Notes under the pieces: model-generated
Seen by the model: the letters and a program-made list of their open reading frames with translations, nothing else
What the model was told of the DNA's origin: nothing
Database searches by the model: none
Source: Talpa occidentalis
Lineage: Eukaryota; Chordata; Mammalia; Eulipotyphla; Talpidae
Reading direction: 5' to 3'
NCBI RefSeq assembly: GCF_014898055.3
Contig: NW_023604295.1
Location: forward strand, 137,980,676 to 138,044,675
DNA length: 64,000 bases
Translations under genes and position numbers: made by a program
Shown: piece after piece, positions 48,185 to 59,605 of the stretch
Layout of the letters: the number at the start of each line of letters is the position of its first letter
Numbering within the stretch: the stretch's first letter is position 1

Positions 48185-48823
48185 CAGCAAAAAAAGGCTA
48201 TTTGGTTATCTTTGATAAGAATGAAATTGAAAAGAAAACCCCAGTCTATACACCTTCCCCTGAATTAAATTAAAAGCAAACAAATTGTGAGAACTTTGCA
48301 TAATGTCTCCTTTTGCACCTTCATATTGATGATATAAATGAAAGAAGTTGACCATAAGGAAGATTATTTTCTATACGAGGTAAACAGGCAAGTCTTTGTG
48401 TCAACAAGTTAAATGTGGATGTGATTAGGTGGAGGAAGAAAGTTTTACTAAGAAGGTAGCTTTGAAATGTAGGGGAAATAGGTTATCGTGAGCTTGATAA
48501 ACGCTGACTACATGCACTTTCCATCCATCCCACGATGCTGTGTGCTCCCGGGAGCCTCTCAGAATAAGATCTGCAGCTGGTAAGGACCAGCGTGGGAAAG
48601 GTTGTTGATGCAGAAGATACTTGGCAGAACTATCCCCAGAGGATAATGACTAACAAAGGCTCTTCCTCTCTGGCAGCCTTCATGCACCAAGATAATCCCA
48701 TTTGATGCTGAGGAAGAAAATTATATCATAGTTTTCCCACAAATCCTTCCTGTAGAGACAACCTGTAGGACCCAGTTTCCTTGTTCTAGTCAACTGTCTA
48801 TTTAGTTTTAAAAAATACAGCCA
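48185..48823. other. No recognisable feature
   Basis: Unique sequence of slightly higher GC at 48,480-48,720. No exon signature. Confidence 0.4.
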
Positions 48824-49096
48824 TGGGGACCTCCCAGATGGCGCAAGGGATTAAGACGCAGCACTATGAAGCCACTGCAGCACCAGTTCCATCCCCGGCC
48901 AGGGAGATACACACATGGCACAGCTGACCTCGCCTGTCTTGCCCGCTGCTCCCTTCAGCAGTGTACTTCAGTCAGTCTGCCTGTTCTGCTCCCAGCTCTG
49001 TCTCTGGTGAATCCTCTTACCGGCCACATCTCTGGCCTGTACCCCAGTTCTTGTATGCATAAATAAATAAATCTTAAAAAAAAAACAATAAAAATT
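48824..49096 (+). mobile_element. tRNA-derived SINE, older subfamily
   Basis: Head GGGGACCTCCCAGATGGCGC, a short middle (ACTATGAAGCCACTGCAGC), the complete body and an AATAAATAAATCTTAAAA tail. Flanks AAAAATACAGCCA (48,811-48,823) and AAAAATCCAGCCA (49,097-49,109) differ at one base. Confidence 0.93.
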
Positions 49097-49109
49097 AAAA
49101 ATCCAGCCA

Positions 49110-50424
49110 CATTGCTATGACTTCAGTGTTAATTTACTTTTTATAGTCCCTCAGGAGAAGGTTTCTGACCCTTTCATTGTAAATATCATCTGTTTTCTTA
49201 CTTTTAGATTTGCATACACTAGAAATGAATAGTTAATGAAAGTAAACAATTATCTTCCTGGCTTTTGATTTGCATTCCTGTTCTTTTGTAATCACCAACA
49301 CAAGTTGAACAATCAAGCTAATTTTAGTCACTGCCAGCCCCTAGTCAAAATCGTCCAGGTACTGTCCAGGACTGCACCTTATTCTTAATGTTTCTGGGGC
49401 TGGTGGGAAACAGCTTCTCTCAAGAGAGCTTCTCACACCTCTGGAAAATTCCTTAGTGTTCCACGGGCCTCATCTTCCCACTGGCATCTACTTTGAGCAG
49501 AAAGGAAGCATTGGCTGGGACAATAGCAATGCCCACTTACCTTTCCTTCCCTTTAAGAACCAGACATGCTGACATCTCTGGGCTTATCTCTGTCATTACC
49601 TTCTTTGTCAATACACATCATGATCCTTCTAGGTTTTTCCTCGCAGGTTATTTTTCCTTCCCCACAGTTTGCCTTTCTCTTAGGACCTCACTGATTCCAG
49701 TATGAACCTCAACTGTGGATCAGGCTAAAGTCCCTCAAATCTCTTTAAACTCTTCCAAATTTGACAAGTGTTTGGGGCTCTGTATTTGCATGTTTGAACT
49801 CTACTTGACAGCTAAACACTTTTTCAGGTCACATCCTGACAGATATGATGCTCATCCACCCAGCTCAACCTGCTGTCCTCAAGGAGGACTGTTGATTAAA
49901 TCCTTAGGTTGACACAGATCAGCAAATCTACCCAGTCAAACCTGCAAGGGACTGGAACTCTCCTGGTAAACTATTGTGAAAATGGCATATTCAAGGTTAG
50001 ATCTGCATATAAAATTTCCCCTGTGCCTCAAAATGATTGACTCTAATAATCACCTCTTCTAATTCTGAAACCCTTAGTTTTGCAATTACCAACTCTTCTG
50101 ACGCAAGCCTGACCCTTCCAGTGCTGAACATTATAAAAATAACCCCTCAGCAGGAGATACATCTTAGTCCAAAAATGAGGCAGTAATCAAGAGAAAACTA
50201 GGAGACCAAAAGGCCAACAGGAGCTCACAAAACTCAATTAGATCTACACATTGTGACAGAAGATGAAAGCAGTCTAAAAGCATCCCATAAAATTTACCAC
50301 ATGGAGGGTTTCCATGGCTTTGGACTTCCAGCTCTGTGTTTCCCAAAATATGCCCCTCTGGTCATAATGCTTCATTTGGGTAGTTGCTAATTCGCTAATC
50401 TCCAGCCAATGGTAGTCTAGTTTT
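49110..50424. other. No gene recognised
   Basis: Unique, less AT-rich sequence at 49,330-50,110. Short open frames overlap without coding character. Confidence 0.4.
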
Positions 50425-50440
50425 CTAAATATTTTTTTAA

Positions 50441-50712
50441 AGATTTATTTATTTATGCATACAAGAGCTTGGGTACAGACCAGAGAAGTGCAGGGGGTGG
50501 GTGGGCGGTGAGAGGATTCACCAGAGACAGAGTGGGAAGCAGAACAGGCAGGTCTACTGAAATACACTGCTGAGGGGAGCAGCGTGTGAGACAGGAGAGG
50601 TCTGCTGAGCCATCTGTGTTGCTCCCTGGCCGGCCAGGGATCGAACCTGTGCTGCAGAGGCGGCGGATTGTTTCATAGTCTAGAGCTTAACCCTTTGCGC
50701 CACCAGAGAGGC
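50441..50712 (-). mobile_element. tRNA-derived SINE, older subfamily
   Basis: Reverse copy: AGATTTATTTATTTATGCAT at the left, GGATTCACCAGAGACAGAGT, head TTTGCGCCACCAGAGAGG at the right. The duplication CTAAATATTTTTTT lies at about 50,425 and 50,713. Confidence 0.95.
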
Positions 50713-50900
50713 ACTAAATATTTTTTTTAATCCCTATGTTCTTAACTATTTTACCATTATTTAAATTGCCCTTTTACTGTATTCAGGGACCCCCAAACTT
50801 GCACACTCTAAAGGGACCCAAAGGGATCACAGGTGTCCATGTGTGTGAAGGTAACACAGACTCTTAGTGTGAAATAACTTTAAAGAACTTAGTGTGCATA

Positions 50901-51994
50901 TGTAACAGCAGCGATATCCATAGAGAGGGGAGGAGCCAAGGAAGGGTGGAGCTGAGCAGCCAGGAGGAGCCAGAATAGACTAGAATAAGGAGATGAAGAA
51001 GGAAGGAACTTGGAGGAAACTTGGAGGAGGCACTTGGAGCAGCGAGACTTGTGAAGAAGCCATACCTCCTTCTCGGCCTTGGACTTGTTCTAGGGACTTG
51101 GGGGACAGAGAAAGAGACACATGAAAGAAACAGAGATGTGGGTGAGTGACCCATGGGGAGGCTGACAATGGCGGCCTTTATCTTGATATGTATTTTCATT
51201 TTCATCTTTTCCTTCCAGACTCGCCTGACCCCTTCTGCCCCTTCCCTACGGGTCCCCACCAAAAGGTGCCTTAGACTTGTAGCGAATGTCTGGGCCTCCG
51301 TGGCCCTGCTTTGGGCCAACCCTGTTCGGCTGGGCATTTACCCACAAGGGGAAGGGTTACGATGGGTTTTTAATTGGAAACTATTTGAACTGTATTCTTT
51401 CTCTTCTCTCTCCATTGCACACTAATTCTATTATAGCTCTTCCTACTAAATGTTACAGGGTAAACCCCGATATAAAATGGGGTTGCCTGACTGCGGGTCC
51501 TCACCCAGACTTAAAGGGGACTTATGAATGCTAAAGGGCAGCTATACACAAAAGGTTGATAAAAGGTTTATTGACAAGGGAAGGGGGAATGGAAAATGAA
51601 TAACTCAGGGAGAAAAAGAGGGAGATAAGCTCGTAAATGTGTCCTGCCCGTTCCTCTGACCTGGAATCCCAATAACCCGCTGAGCTGGCAAAAACCTAGC
51701 ACACCTCATGGCCAAGTCAGCACCCCTGGCCACATGGCCAGTTAAATACCCAAACCAAGAGCCTAGTTGCTTAACTCCGCCCTCAGGTCCTCTCAACCTT
51801 CCCTTTGGGGATCATGGGATTTGTTGTTTCCAGTGTCGTGGGGGTGGCGTCCACAAAGCCTGTATGGAGTTTGCTCAGGACATCCTTCACCACTATCAAT
51901 AAGACTATTTTTGTCTTTATGGAACAGGTGGCAGAACCATTTAGAGCAGGCACGTTTGGGGGTTCCGAGATGCCTCTCACCCTGCCCACTAACA
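50901..51994 (+). mobile_element. Solo LTR, family ABC, copy A, inserted in copy B
   Basis: A complete LTR, TGTAACAG...ACTAACA, about 646 bp once the nested LTR is removed, on the plus strand. U3 to R runs 50,901-51,450 (GAGGCTGACAATGGCGGCC, CTGGGCATTTACCCACAAGG, ACTATTTGAACTGTATTC). U5 continues after the nested LTR at 51,899-51,994 (GACTATTTTTGTCTTTATGG, TTTAGAGCAGGCACGTTTGG). It interrupts copy B between AGTGTGCATA and AATAGAGAGA. No exact target duplication survives. The 157-codon minus-strand open frame within it is not a gene. Confidence 0.78.
51451..51898 (-). mobile_element. Solo LTR, family D, inserted in copy A
   Basis: A 448 bp LTR homologous over its whole length to 34,670-35,141 (shared CTGACTG.GGGTCCTCACCC, AAAAGGTTTATT.ACAAGG, CAGGTCC.C.CA.CCTTCCC, CCACAAAGCCTGTATGG). 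Terminal TGTTACAG and ACTATCA. On the minus strand the AATAAA signal lies at 51,567-51,572. It separates the R and U5 parts of copy A. Flanks TAAA and ATAA do not form an exact duplication. Confidence 0.88.
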
Positions 51995-52463
51995 AATAGA
52001 GAGAAGAAGGGATATTTTTCTCAACAAATCACCCTAAATAACCCATCCCCTCTTGGGTAAATGCCCAGCCAAACAGGGGGGGCCCATGGAGGGCTGCTGA
52101 GGCCCAAAAGCCTGCCCCAAGTATAAATCACCTTCTGGCAGGGAACCACAAAAAAGGGGTTCTGAAGGAGCTCCCGGGAAGCTGGGACAGAAGGAGGTAC
52201 CCCGCCAGGAGAATGGCTGCCACTGTCAGCCTCCCCACATGTCGCTCACTCCCATGTCTCTCTCAAGTGTCTCCACATGACTTTCCTACATGGGGCTCCT
52301 CCAAGTCTCCTTCCCTGCAGTACCAAGGTGCAAGTCAGGGCTCAGGAAAAGAGGTTTCTTTTTCTAGCCCACCTGTCCTCCCTGTTCTATTGCTTCACCT
52401 GGCCACTCAGCTGCACCCATAGTTCCTAATAGCTAGTCCAAGGTGGCCTTATGTAAGTGGGGA

Positions 52464-52784
52464 TGTTGGGACCCAGGGGTGCTGAGGGTCCCCCAGGTTC
52501 TTGAGTTCTAAGCAGGAAAGAATTCATGAGGGAGTCAGAATAGGTGAATTAGAAATGAAGCTTTACTGTAGGTGAAGTGCACTTTCAAGAGTGATTGCAG
52601 GCACATTCAGAGGAGACTCCCATCCTGTCTTAAGGCTGCTGATTGAAATAAGTGCTTAGCCTGAGGAGCAGGGACTCCCTCAGTTGGGTTGCGACCACTT
52701 TTGTTTACAAAGGGGACAGGAACTGACAGACTAGAATAATGAAATTTGGCTGATTTTGTTTACCAAAGCAAATGACCCCTAACA
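52464..52784 (-). mobile_element. Solo LTR, family E
   Basis: A 321 bp segment bounded by TGTTGGGACC and CCCCTAACA, inside the U3 side of copy B. The terminal TG...CA with inverted TGTTR/YAACA ends and the AGTAAAGC-type signal on the minus strand (about 52,558-52,566) suggest an LTR of a different family. No target duplication is evident and no second copy is present here. Confidence 0.55.
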
Positions 52785-52825
52785 TCCCCATTCCATTAGT
52801 TGGATAAGATAGGAGCAGTTTTACA

Positions 52826-53678
52826 ACTAGTGGCTCCTTTTGGGAGATAAACTAATTGGGATTGAGTCAACTAATAGGGCATAAGTCACTATGTTCTGAA
52901 ATGCACACAGCTGTTTTTCAGAAATACTGGGTAAGCGAAGTAGGGGCTGCAGCCATTGTGCTAAATTCCTGTTCTACATCAGGAACAGGGATAATGGCTG
53001 CAGTGTTTCTAGAAAATGCAGTTATGTTTATAACATTGTTTTCTATTGTCATTTTATTTAAGTCTTAAAGGATTTCAGCTGCATTTCATTGTTTCCCCCC
53101 CACCCCTAGGTAAGTAACAATACTAGTCTTTTCTATTCATTGAATTTTACAAACACAAAATAAAAGAGCATTCCATGAAGGCATGAAGAAAACTAGCTTT
53201 TACTAATTCCAATGATCATAACACAGTTCCTGGAAGTGAAATTGAAATCTACAAATAATGGAAAGTTTTCATCTCTATTACCTTTCTTTTATGTGAGAAA
53301 TCTTTGCCAAGGTAAAACCATAACATGATTTTTCCAAGAAGAATTATACATTAATGATAAGCTATCTTTTTTATCATATTTCAGCCCACTTAAATTAGAT
53401 TTAAGTAGCTTTTAATTGTTCCTTATCCTAAAAACCTACTTTCATGTTCTTTGCTTTTTCCAAAGGAAAACAGTAATCTAAGAGCACACTTGGAGACTAG
53501 GAACATGCATATGTTAATCCTAATTTAATTCTTTTTGCCTACATAGTTCACTAATTCATGAATCAGAATCTGTTTGAAAAATAAAGATTCATCTTAGGAA
53601 GAAAAGCTATAAGCAAAGCTCACCAAATTAAAATACTTTTAAGTGTAAATTCTGTTGAATGTTCATTCTAAATAGTTA
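52826..53678. other. No recognisable feature
   Basis: Unique AT-rich sequence between LTRs with a C-run at about 53,093. No internal retroviral coding sequence was recognised between copies B and C. Confidence 0.4.
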
Positions 53679-54187
53679 TGTTACAGAGGGTGAGGGGCGC
53701 TCCCAGATCCCCAAACCTGCATGCTCTAAACAGGTCTGTCATCCACAGCATCAAGACAAAACATACACTAGTGTGTAAGCGCTTCAATAGATAAGAACTT
53801 TAATACAAGTGTGCAATAAAGAGAAGAGCAAGAGAAGGAATATAGTTAAAATAGTTTCCAAATCAAGCACCCATTACCTATCCCCTCACAGGTAAATGCT
53901 CAGCCAAACAAGGTTGGCCCACAGTAGGACCACTGAGACCCAAAGGCTCAAGTCTACAGGTGCCTACAAGTACCTACAAGTCTAAGGCACCTCCTGGTGG
54001 TGATTTATAGGAAAGAGGCAAAGAGATAAGGCAAATCTGGAAGGAAAATACAAGTCAAGATACAAGTCAAAATACAAGTCAAGACATAGGCTGCCATAGT
54101 CAGCCTCTCCTCCTTGCTCCACGCCACCCTCCCTGGGTGTGGCAGAAAACCTGGAACCTCCCCTTTCCCTGAGATCCACCTGTTACG
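53679..54187 (-). mobile_element. Solo LTR, family ABC, copy C
   Basis: A 509 bp uninterrupted copy: TGTTACAGAGGGTGAGGGGC at the plus-strand left edge, CCACCTGTTACG at the right. On the minus strand a TATTAAAG signal lies near 53,801. It aligns with copies A and B through GGTAAATGCTCAGCCAAACA, AGTTTCCAAATCAAGC and GCTGCCATAGTCAGCCTC. Flanks GTTA and GGTA fit a mutated 4 bp duplication. A triple ATACAAGTCAAG repeat lies at about 54,047-54,084. Confidence 0.82.
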
Positions 54188-55185
54188 GGTACTGAAATAG
54201 AATATCTGCAAATCATTGAAATTGGTTTTCTTCCAAGAATTTTCAATATCTCTGCATCCCCAAATTTACTTTTTCACATTTTCATGTAAATGTAACTAAT
54301 AATGCCAAACTATATCAATTCTATGTGTGAAACCTTATGGAACTGAAAACCAAAAATAAAAAAGCAAGCATGGGTTATTTTAATAATATTTTGAGCTACT
54401 CTCTGGAGCTGACACATCAAATTCAGAAAGCATCCTCACCTTGAGAAAGAATAAATGAAAAGCAATGACTTGAATGAAATTCATGAAATAAAAGTGCAAA
54501 TGGACTTTCGGCTTTTAGCAGTCAGATGTGGGTTTACAGGGTGGTGCTCACTGATCCAGAAAAGCTTGACTAGAAGCTAATCCCCCTTGCTGCACTCACC
54601 TCTCCTCACCCTTTCCAGAAGCAGCTTTATAGGGTAAATTCTGGGCTAAAAAAGAGGCAGAAAAAGAACTATGTATCTGTCTTGCCTACAGGAGTAACAA
54701 ATCACAACAGTGCTGCTTTTAGTATCTTGGGTGACCTGAAACCGTGCCCACCAGGTGACTCTACCCAGCATTCATTAAAAGGCATTTCTTGGCAAGACAG
54801 AGATAGTTCAGTTTGTGGGTTAAGACCCACTATGTCCATACATAAGTGCCTTGGGACAATCTCCATTCTTGTCCAGCCGAGAGTATTAAACTTGCCTGGA
54901 ACATTTCTTTAAGAGGACTTCCCTATTTGTGCTGCATGGGAAAGCAGTAATAACTGATGGGTATTTTGCAAATACCCATCAATGAAATTGAATTCCACCT
55001 TCCACTGCAGTTGTTTCTGACCACGCAGCCAGTCTAAGTAGCCTCCTGGTATAAGGAGCCAATGCAGGGATAGAACAGTATTGGCAATAATGAATAAAGT
55101 CACTCAGACATGGTTGAACTCCCTGAGCAAAAAAACAAATGTGTAACACAGACAGAGAAAAAAATAGTAATGTATCATTCTGTAA
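54188..55185. other. No gene recognised
   Basis: Unique sequence. Nothing I can assign. Confidence 0.4.
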
Positions 55186-55199
55186 AATAATTTATATCT

Positions 55200-55474
55200 G
55201 GGGCCTCCCCTGGTGGCGCAGTGGTTGAGCGCTGGGCTGCGAAGCTGCCCCGGCAGCCTCTGCAGCGCCTGTTCGATCCCCGGCCACCGGCGAGGGTCCC
55301 ACATGGTGCAGCAGACCTCTCCTGTCTCGCCCGCTGCTCCCCTCAGCAGTGTATTTCAGTCAGTCTGCCTGTTCTGTTCCCCGCTCTGTCTCTGGTGGAT
55401 CCTCTCACCCTCCTGTGCTTCTTACTATACCCAGTGCTTGTATAAATAAATAAATTAATTAAAATAATAGTAAT
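55200..55474 (+). mobile_element. tRNA-derived SINE with intact A box
   Basis: Head GGGGCCTCCCCTGGTGGCGC. TGGCGCAGTGG at 55,213-55,223 fits the pol III A box exactly, and TGTTCGATCCC at 55,270 is a one-base variant of the B box. The head resembles tRNA-Glu. The perfect target-site duplication AATAATTTATATCT lies at 55,186-55,199 and 55,475-55,488. Confidence 0.95.
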
Positions 55475-55488
55475 AATAATTTATATCT

Positions 55489-56385
55489 CCTAGAAAGAAG
55501 AAAAGAAAAAGGTCTTTGAAATCACATCTAGCAAAAGGATCAGCTCTCACTGCTTTTCTATGCAGCACAAGTAGGGAAGTTCTCACAAAGGATTGTTCTA
55601 GTGTCTGTCTAGTTGTAGCGTTGCTATCATAGTTGTATCGTGATAATGATGAAGAATAGGTAAAATAAATCAGTCTTGTGAGAATCAAAAACTAAGCTAG
55701 ATTCTGCAACAGATCACTTGAGTCCTAGCCTTAATAATGTCAGCAATATTCCATGGTTTTCCATATCTAAAAGTTTCAAAACTCGAATTCAACTTAAAGG
55801 AATTCTCAAAATAAACAGCATTACTTCAATATTTGGTAACCAGAATGGTTAATGGAGTGTCTGAACGCAAGGTAGACAGTATGGAAGAGTAAGACCTACC
55901 AGGAATTTAGAAATACTTAAGGATATTCTCTTACAAAATATCAGATTCTGTGAGTCATATATTACTGATCAGCAATTTCTTAAGCAACACCATATCTGAG
56001 CTGTTGCACACAAAGTGACTGTCCCACATGTTTAGATTAAAAAAAACAAGCATGGCACTTGATAGGGTCCAGATATTGGAGTTCAGTGAGTGGGGTTCCT
56101 GGGTCCCTCTGAGAAAAGTTTCAGCAGAGTTTCCCATTCAACAGTGCACAGCAGTTTACTGAAGAACAAAATATTTGCATAGACACAAACAGGTGAAGAT
56201 TACATTTTAAAAGATCACAATTAACCTCTCTACTCTACTATAGAGAGAAGATGTCACGTTCTAAGTGAAAACTGAGGAGAAATTGGAAGATCTGAACAGG
56301 GATTTCAGCTGCTGCCCAAAATGAGGGAGGCAAAGTTTAGAATCCGAACTCAATTAATTTAACTGCCTATTAAAACCTGAACCCT
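55489..56385. other. No gene recognised
   Basis: Unique AT-rich sequence. It may include older L1 sequence leading into the fragment that follows. Confidence 0.35.
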
Positions 56386-56389
56386 TCAG

Positions 56390-57065
56390 AGTAAGAGAAC
56401 AGGATTCAGAATCTCTACAATCTCTACAATGCATAAATTACCATGTCGACTATACAATCATCACTAGACAAGCAGAGAAACAGAGAAATATAAAGATTCC
56501 CCAAAGAAAAATAGACAATAAATCACATGATGACTCATAAATTGAAGCTGGCAGATAAGAATGTTACAATAGCTCTAGGACTTAAACTATAATCATCTTA
56601 ACAGGGAATCTCAATAGAAGTGTGGAAAAATATAAAAGAATAGAACAATAATTCAGAGCTCAAAAAATAAAATATGTGGGAAATGTGTGGGATAATGGAA
56701 ATGGAAAATGTAGTGAACTTAAGCCAGTGAAACTGATACTCTGTCAAGAGAAATTGTCTAATCTAAAGACAATGAAAAGGGCTATAAGGTAGAATCATAG
56801 CCCATAAATAATTGAAGTCCCAGAGAGATATGAATAAAAGAAAATATTTGCAGAAATAAATTTCACTAAATGGTTATAAACATAAACTTAATAGTTACAC
56901 GTAGCTAGGCAAACTCCAAACACTATAAATACAAACAAAACCATACCTAGGTCCATCCTAGTCAAGCTGCTAAAAACCAAAAATAGAAAGAAAAATTTAA
57001 ACATGGGCAAAGAAAAAAGATAAATTACATCAGAAACTATGGAGGCTCAAAAGACATCAAAACAC
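56390..57065 (+). mobile_element. Ancient L1 ORF1-region fragment
   Basis: Motifs fit the 3' part of L1 ORF1: GCAAACTCCAAACACTATAA, ACCATACCTAGGTCCATCCT, AGTCAAGCTGCTAAAAACCA, ATCAGAAACTATGGAGGCTC and CAAAAGACATCAAAACACTG. It is heavily mutated with no long open frame. Confidence 0.68.
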
Positions 57066-57109
57066 TGTCTTCAGCGTTAAGCTCTTGCCTGCTTTCTTTG
57101 TTTCCACAT

Positions 57110-57400
57110 GTTCCATTTATCATACTTTGTCCCATTTTGCATCTTTTTCCTCACTTCTTGTCCAGCAGAACTCATTCTTCAAATCTTAACTTAGACATTG
57201 CTTTCACACAGGCTTCCTGAGTTTATTACGTTAAAATAAACTTCTGAGCTTCTAGAGTAACATACTTTCCTGCCCCAATTATTTCTCTCAACTCAACCTA
57301 ATGTTCCTTTTGAAATCTTTTCTCGCCCCTAGTTTCTGAACTCCTCGGTGACAGCTAATATAAGTTATTCGATTTTGGATGCTTTCTTTGTGTTATTGGC
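57110..57400 (+). mobile_element. L2 3'-region remnant
   Basis: ATTCTTCAAATCTTAACTTA, GACATTGCTTTCACACAGGC, TTCCTGAGTTTATTACG, and later CCCCTAGTTTCTGAACTCCT follow the L2 order (cttcagatctcagcttagac...aggccttcctgacc...ctagaatgtaagctcc). Confidence 0.5.
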
Positions 57401-58049
57401 TGGAAATCATAGCTGCTTAACAAACGGATTCAGTATTAGCTTCAGCGCAGGATGCTACCCATTGAGAGGTGACCGGAATATGGGTCCATGCCTTCAGTTT
57501 AGAATCCAATGGTGAAGCACATATTAAAGAAAAAAAAATTAAGGTTACTATCTCCAACTGTACGACTGAAAAAAAATAAATAAATTGTGATACAAAAGAA
57601 AAGGAACAAGAGAAAATAACTAAGGCCAATTCAAAGTTGGAGTCAAGGAGAATTTCACAGAGAAAAAGATATTTCCATTGTCACCTTGAAGTCAATGTGT
57701 TTAATTACAGAGAACAATTTGTTTTGCCTCATGACTCAACTCTATGTAATTAGGTTGATTTTTAAAAGACATTTACACATTTTGAATAGAAACATCATGG
57801 TAATGTTTTTCTTTGCCTGAATTATTCCATAATGAATTGTTAACAAAACAAGTTTTATTTGTTACTTTAAAAAGTTGATGTAGTGACAGTGGTGCATTTT
57901 ATGATTAAAATAATGAAAAAGTAAGATGATGCCTCTTGAAAAATCTCTTTCAACAGTTGAAATGGAGTCTATAAAACACAAAATTTGTAGCCAAAAGAAA
58001 AATTTTAATTATTTGCATTGAGTACAATAACAATTTAATCTCTATATAT
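57401..58049. other. No recognisable feature
   Basis: Unique AT-rich sequence. Confidence 0.4.
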
Positions 58050-58375
58050 TGCTATAGTCTGAACATGTGTGTCCCTTAAAAATTCATATGCTGAATCCTA
58101 ATGGCCAAAAATGATGGCATTAAGAGGTGCAGACTATAAGAGGGGCAATGGGATCATTGCCTAATAATTCAGAGACATCCTTTGTCCCTTCTACCACAAA
58201 AAGACATAGGGTAAGGTGCTTCTTGTAAACCAGGAAGAGGGATCTTACCCAACCATGTTGGTGCCTCAATCTTGGATTTGCCAGCCTCTGGAATTATGAA
58301 AAATAGAAGTATTTGCTGTTCGTAAGATGCCAATACTGAGGTATATTGTTGTAGTAGTCAGACTGTTCTAAAACT
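58050..58375 (+). mobile_element. MLT1-type MaLR LTR
   Basis: Motifs run in order: TGCTATAGTCTGAACATGTG, AATTCATATGCTGAATCCTA, ATGATGGCATTAAGAGGTGC, CCAGGAAGAGGGATCTTACC, CTTGGATTTGCCAGCCTCTG, GAATTATGAAAAATAGAAG and a diverged end. MLT1 is an ancient ERVL-MaLR family of placental mammals; this copy is a solo LTR. Confidence 0.85.
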
Positions 58376-59213
58376 TATGCTAACTGTTAAATATGGGATT
58401 AGGGGAAGAGAGATAGAAAAAACTAAATTAATGCTTTGAGTGATGAGAAAATATATTATTGAGCAAATGAATATAATAAAGATTCCAGCAGAACTTCCAG
58501 CCCAGGTGCTACTACAAACACTCCAATGCAGGCATCATTAACAAGTTTGCTTACTTACAGCTCTTTCCCTTTCAAGATTCATGGCCAGGGCCTCAGCACT
58601 CTTATCTACAAGGTTGGGCAGCCAACTAGCTGGTCTCTCTCTCCAAGGCCATCCCCCAATGCCTCCATCTTTCCCCCTTTGCCTGTCCCCCCTTGTCTGG
58701 GGACTTGGCCGCAAATGGTTGTGCCTGCTGAAAAACGATGCTGTCAATGTAGCAGAAATGGAGACGGTTGCATATAAAAGGAACGTTTTGTCTTCAAACT
58801 GGTGATCAGACCTTACGGGGCTACCTAGGTCTGGGACCTCATGCATGAGCAATAAAGCTTTTCCTGACCTCACCATTCCTAAAGCACCACTTGTTCTTCC
58901 TCTGCCTGGATAAAAGGCCAGAATTTCTACAACATGAGGAGATAATGGTTAACGTCTGAGACATTTTGAAAGACAATTAATTGAACACCTCACTATATGA
59001 TGGAACTCATTAAATGACTGTTGGATGAGCAGTAAACAAAAGGTTACATTTAGTTGATTAAGCAAATTTGAGATTGTTGCTGTGTTTATAAACATAGCAT
59101 TAAGAGTGTAGTTGGGGAGAAACTAAAACGAAAAAAAAAAAAACGAGAAATGTATATGAGAATGATCCAAGTTAGTTCCTCTATTTCAAGCATCATTGGA
59201 GATTGTATGACAT
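58376..59213. other. No gene recognised
   Basis: Unique sequence. The stretch 58,560-58,730 is less AT-rich and open in three overlapping frames, but none has a recognisable domain. Confidence 0.4.
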
Positions 59214-59229
59214 AAAAATTCTCTCTCTG

Positions 59230-59536
59230 GGGCCTCCCCGGTGGCGCAGCGGTTGAGTGCTGGGTTGCAAAGCTGCCCACAGCCTCTGCAGCTCCGGTTC
59301 GATCCCCAGCTGCTCCCTGGCCAAGGGGTGAGGGTCCCAGATGGCACGCAGACCTCTCCTGCCGCCCGCTGCTCCCCTCAGCAGTGTACTTCGGTCCTTC
59401 TGCCTGCTCTGCTCCCCGCTCTGGCTCTGGTGAATTCTCTCACCCTCCCGTGCTTCTGACTGTACCCAGTGCTTGTATAAATAAATGAATGAATGAATGA
59501 ATAAATAAATAAATAAATAAATAAATAAATCTTTAA
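59230..59536 (+). mobile_element. Young tRNA-derived SINE, left arm of inverted pair
   Basis: GC-rich full-length copy: GGCCTCCCCGGTGGCGCAGC, GGTTCGATCCCCAGCTGCTC, tail with AATGAATGAATGA and AAATAAAT repeats. Near-identical flanks AAAAATTCTCTCT at about 59,214-59,228 and 59,537-59,551. Confidence 0.95.
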
Positions 59537-59605
59537 AAAAAATTCTCTCTGAATCACCAAACATATTCAATGAGATATTTCATTTTTCCTGTCTGAAATG
59601 ATTTT

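Larger units (their letters stand above)
50778..52825 (-). mobile_element. Solo LTR, family ABC, copy B (host of the nest)
   Basis: The oldest layer of the nested stack, on the minus strand. Its U5/R part lies at 50,778-50,900 (ACCCCCAAACTTGCACACTC, ATAACTTTAAAGAACTTAG). Its R/U3 part resumes at 51,995 (GAGAGAAGAAGGGATATTT, GGGTAAATGCCCAGCCAAAC, GCCACTGTCAGCCTCCCC). The two parts are contiguous in the related copy C. A candidate outer end is GCAGTTTTACA at 52,825; outer boundaries are the least certain part. No flanking duplication was found. Confidence 0.68.

Noticed and set aside
50864..51337. 157-codon open frame on the minus strand, the longest in the window
   Set aside because: It lies almost wholly inside LTR copy A, read antisense to it, with low-complexity S/L/P-rich sequence. 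It has no retroviral or cellular domain.
52459..52789. GGGGA / TCCCC flanks as a duplication of LTR E
   Set aside because: They are reverse complements, not direct repeats, so they do not support an integration duplication.
52826..53678. A provirus with copies B and C as its two LTRs
   Set aside because: B and C have the same orientation, but the roughly 850 bp between them holds no recognisable retroviral coding sequence, and the two copies are clearly diverged. Two independent solo LTRs fit better.
55213..55280. tRNA gene-like sequence in SINE heads (A box, B box)
   Set aside because: The head has pol III promoter boxes, but it is fused to the SINE body and lacks a complete tRNA 3' half and acceptor stem pairing, so it is not a tRNA gene.
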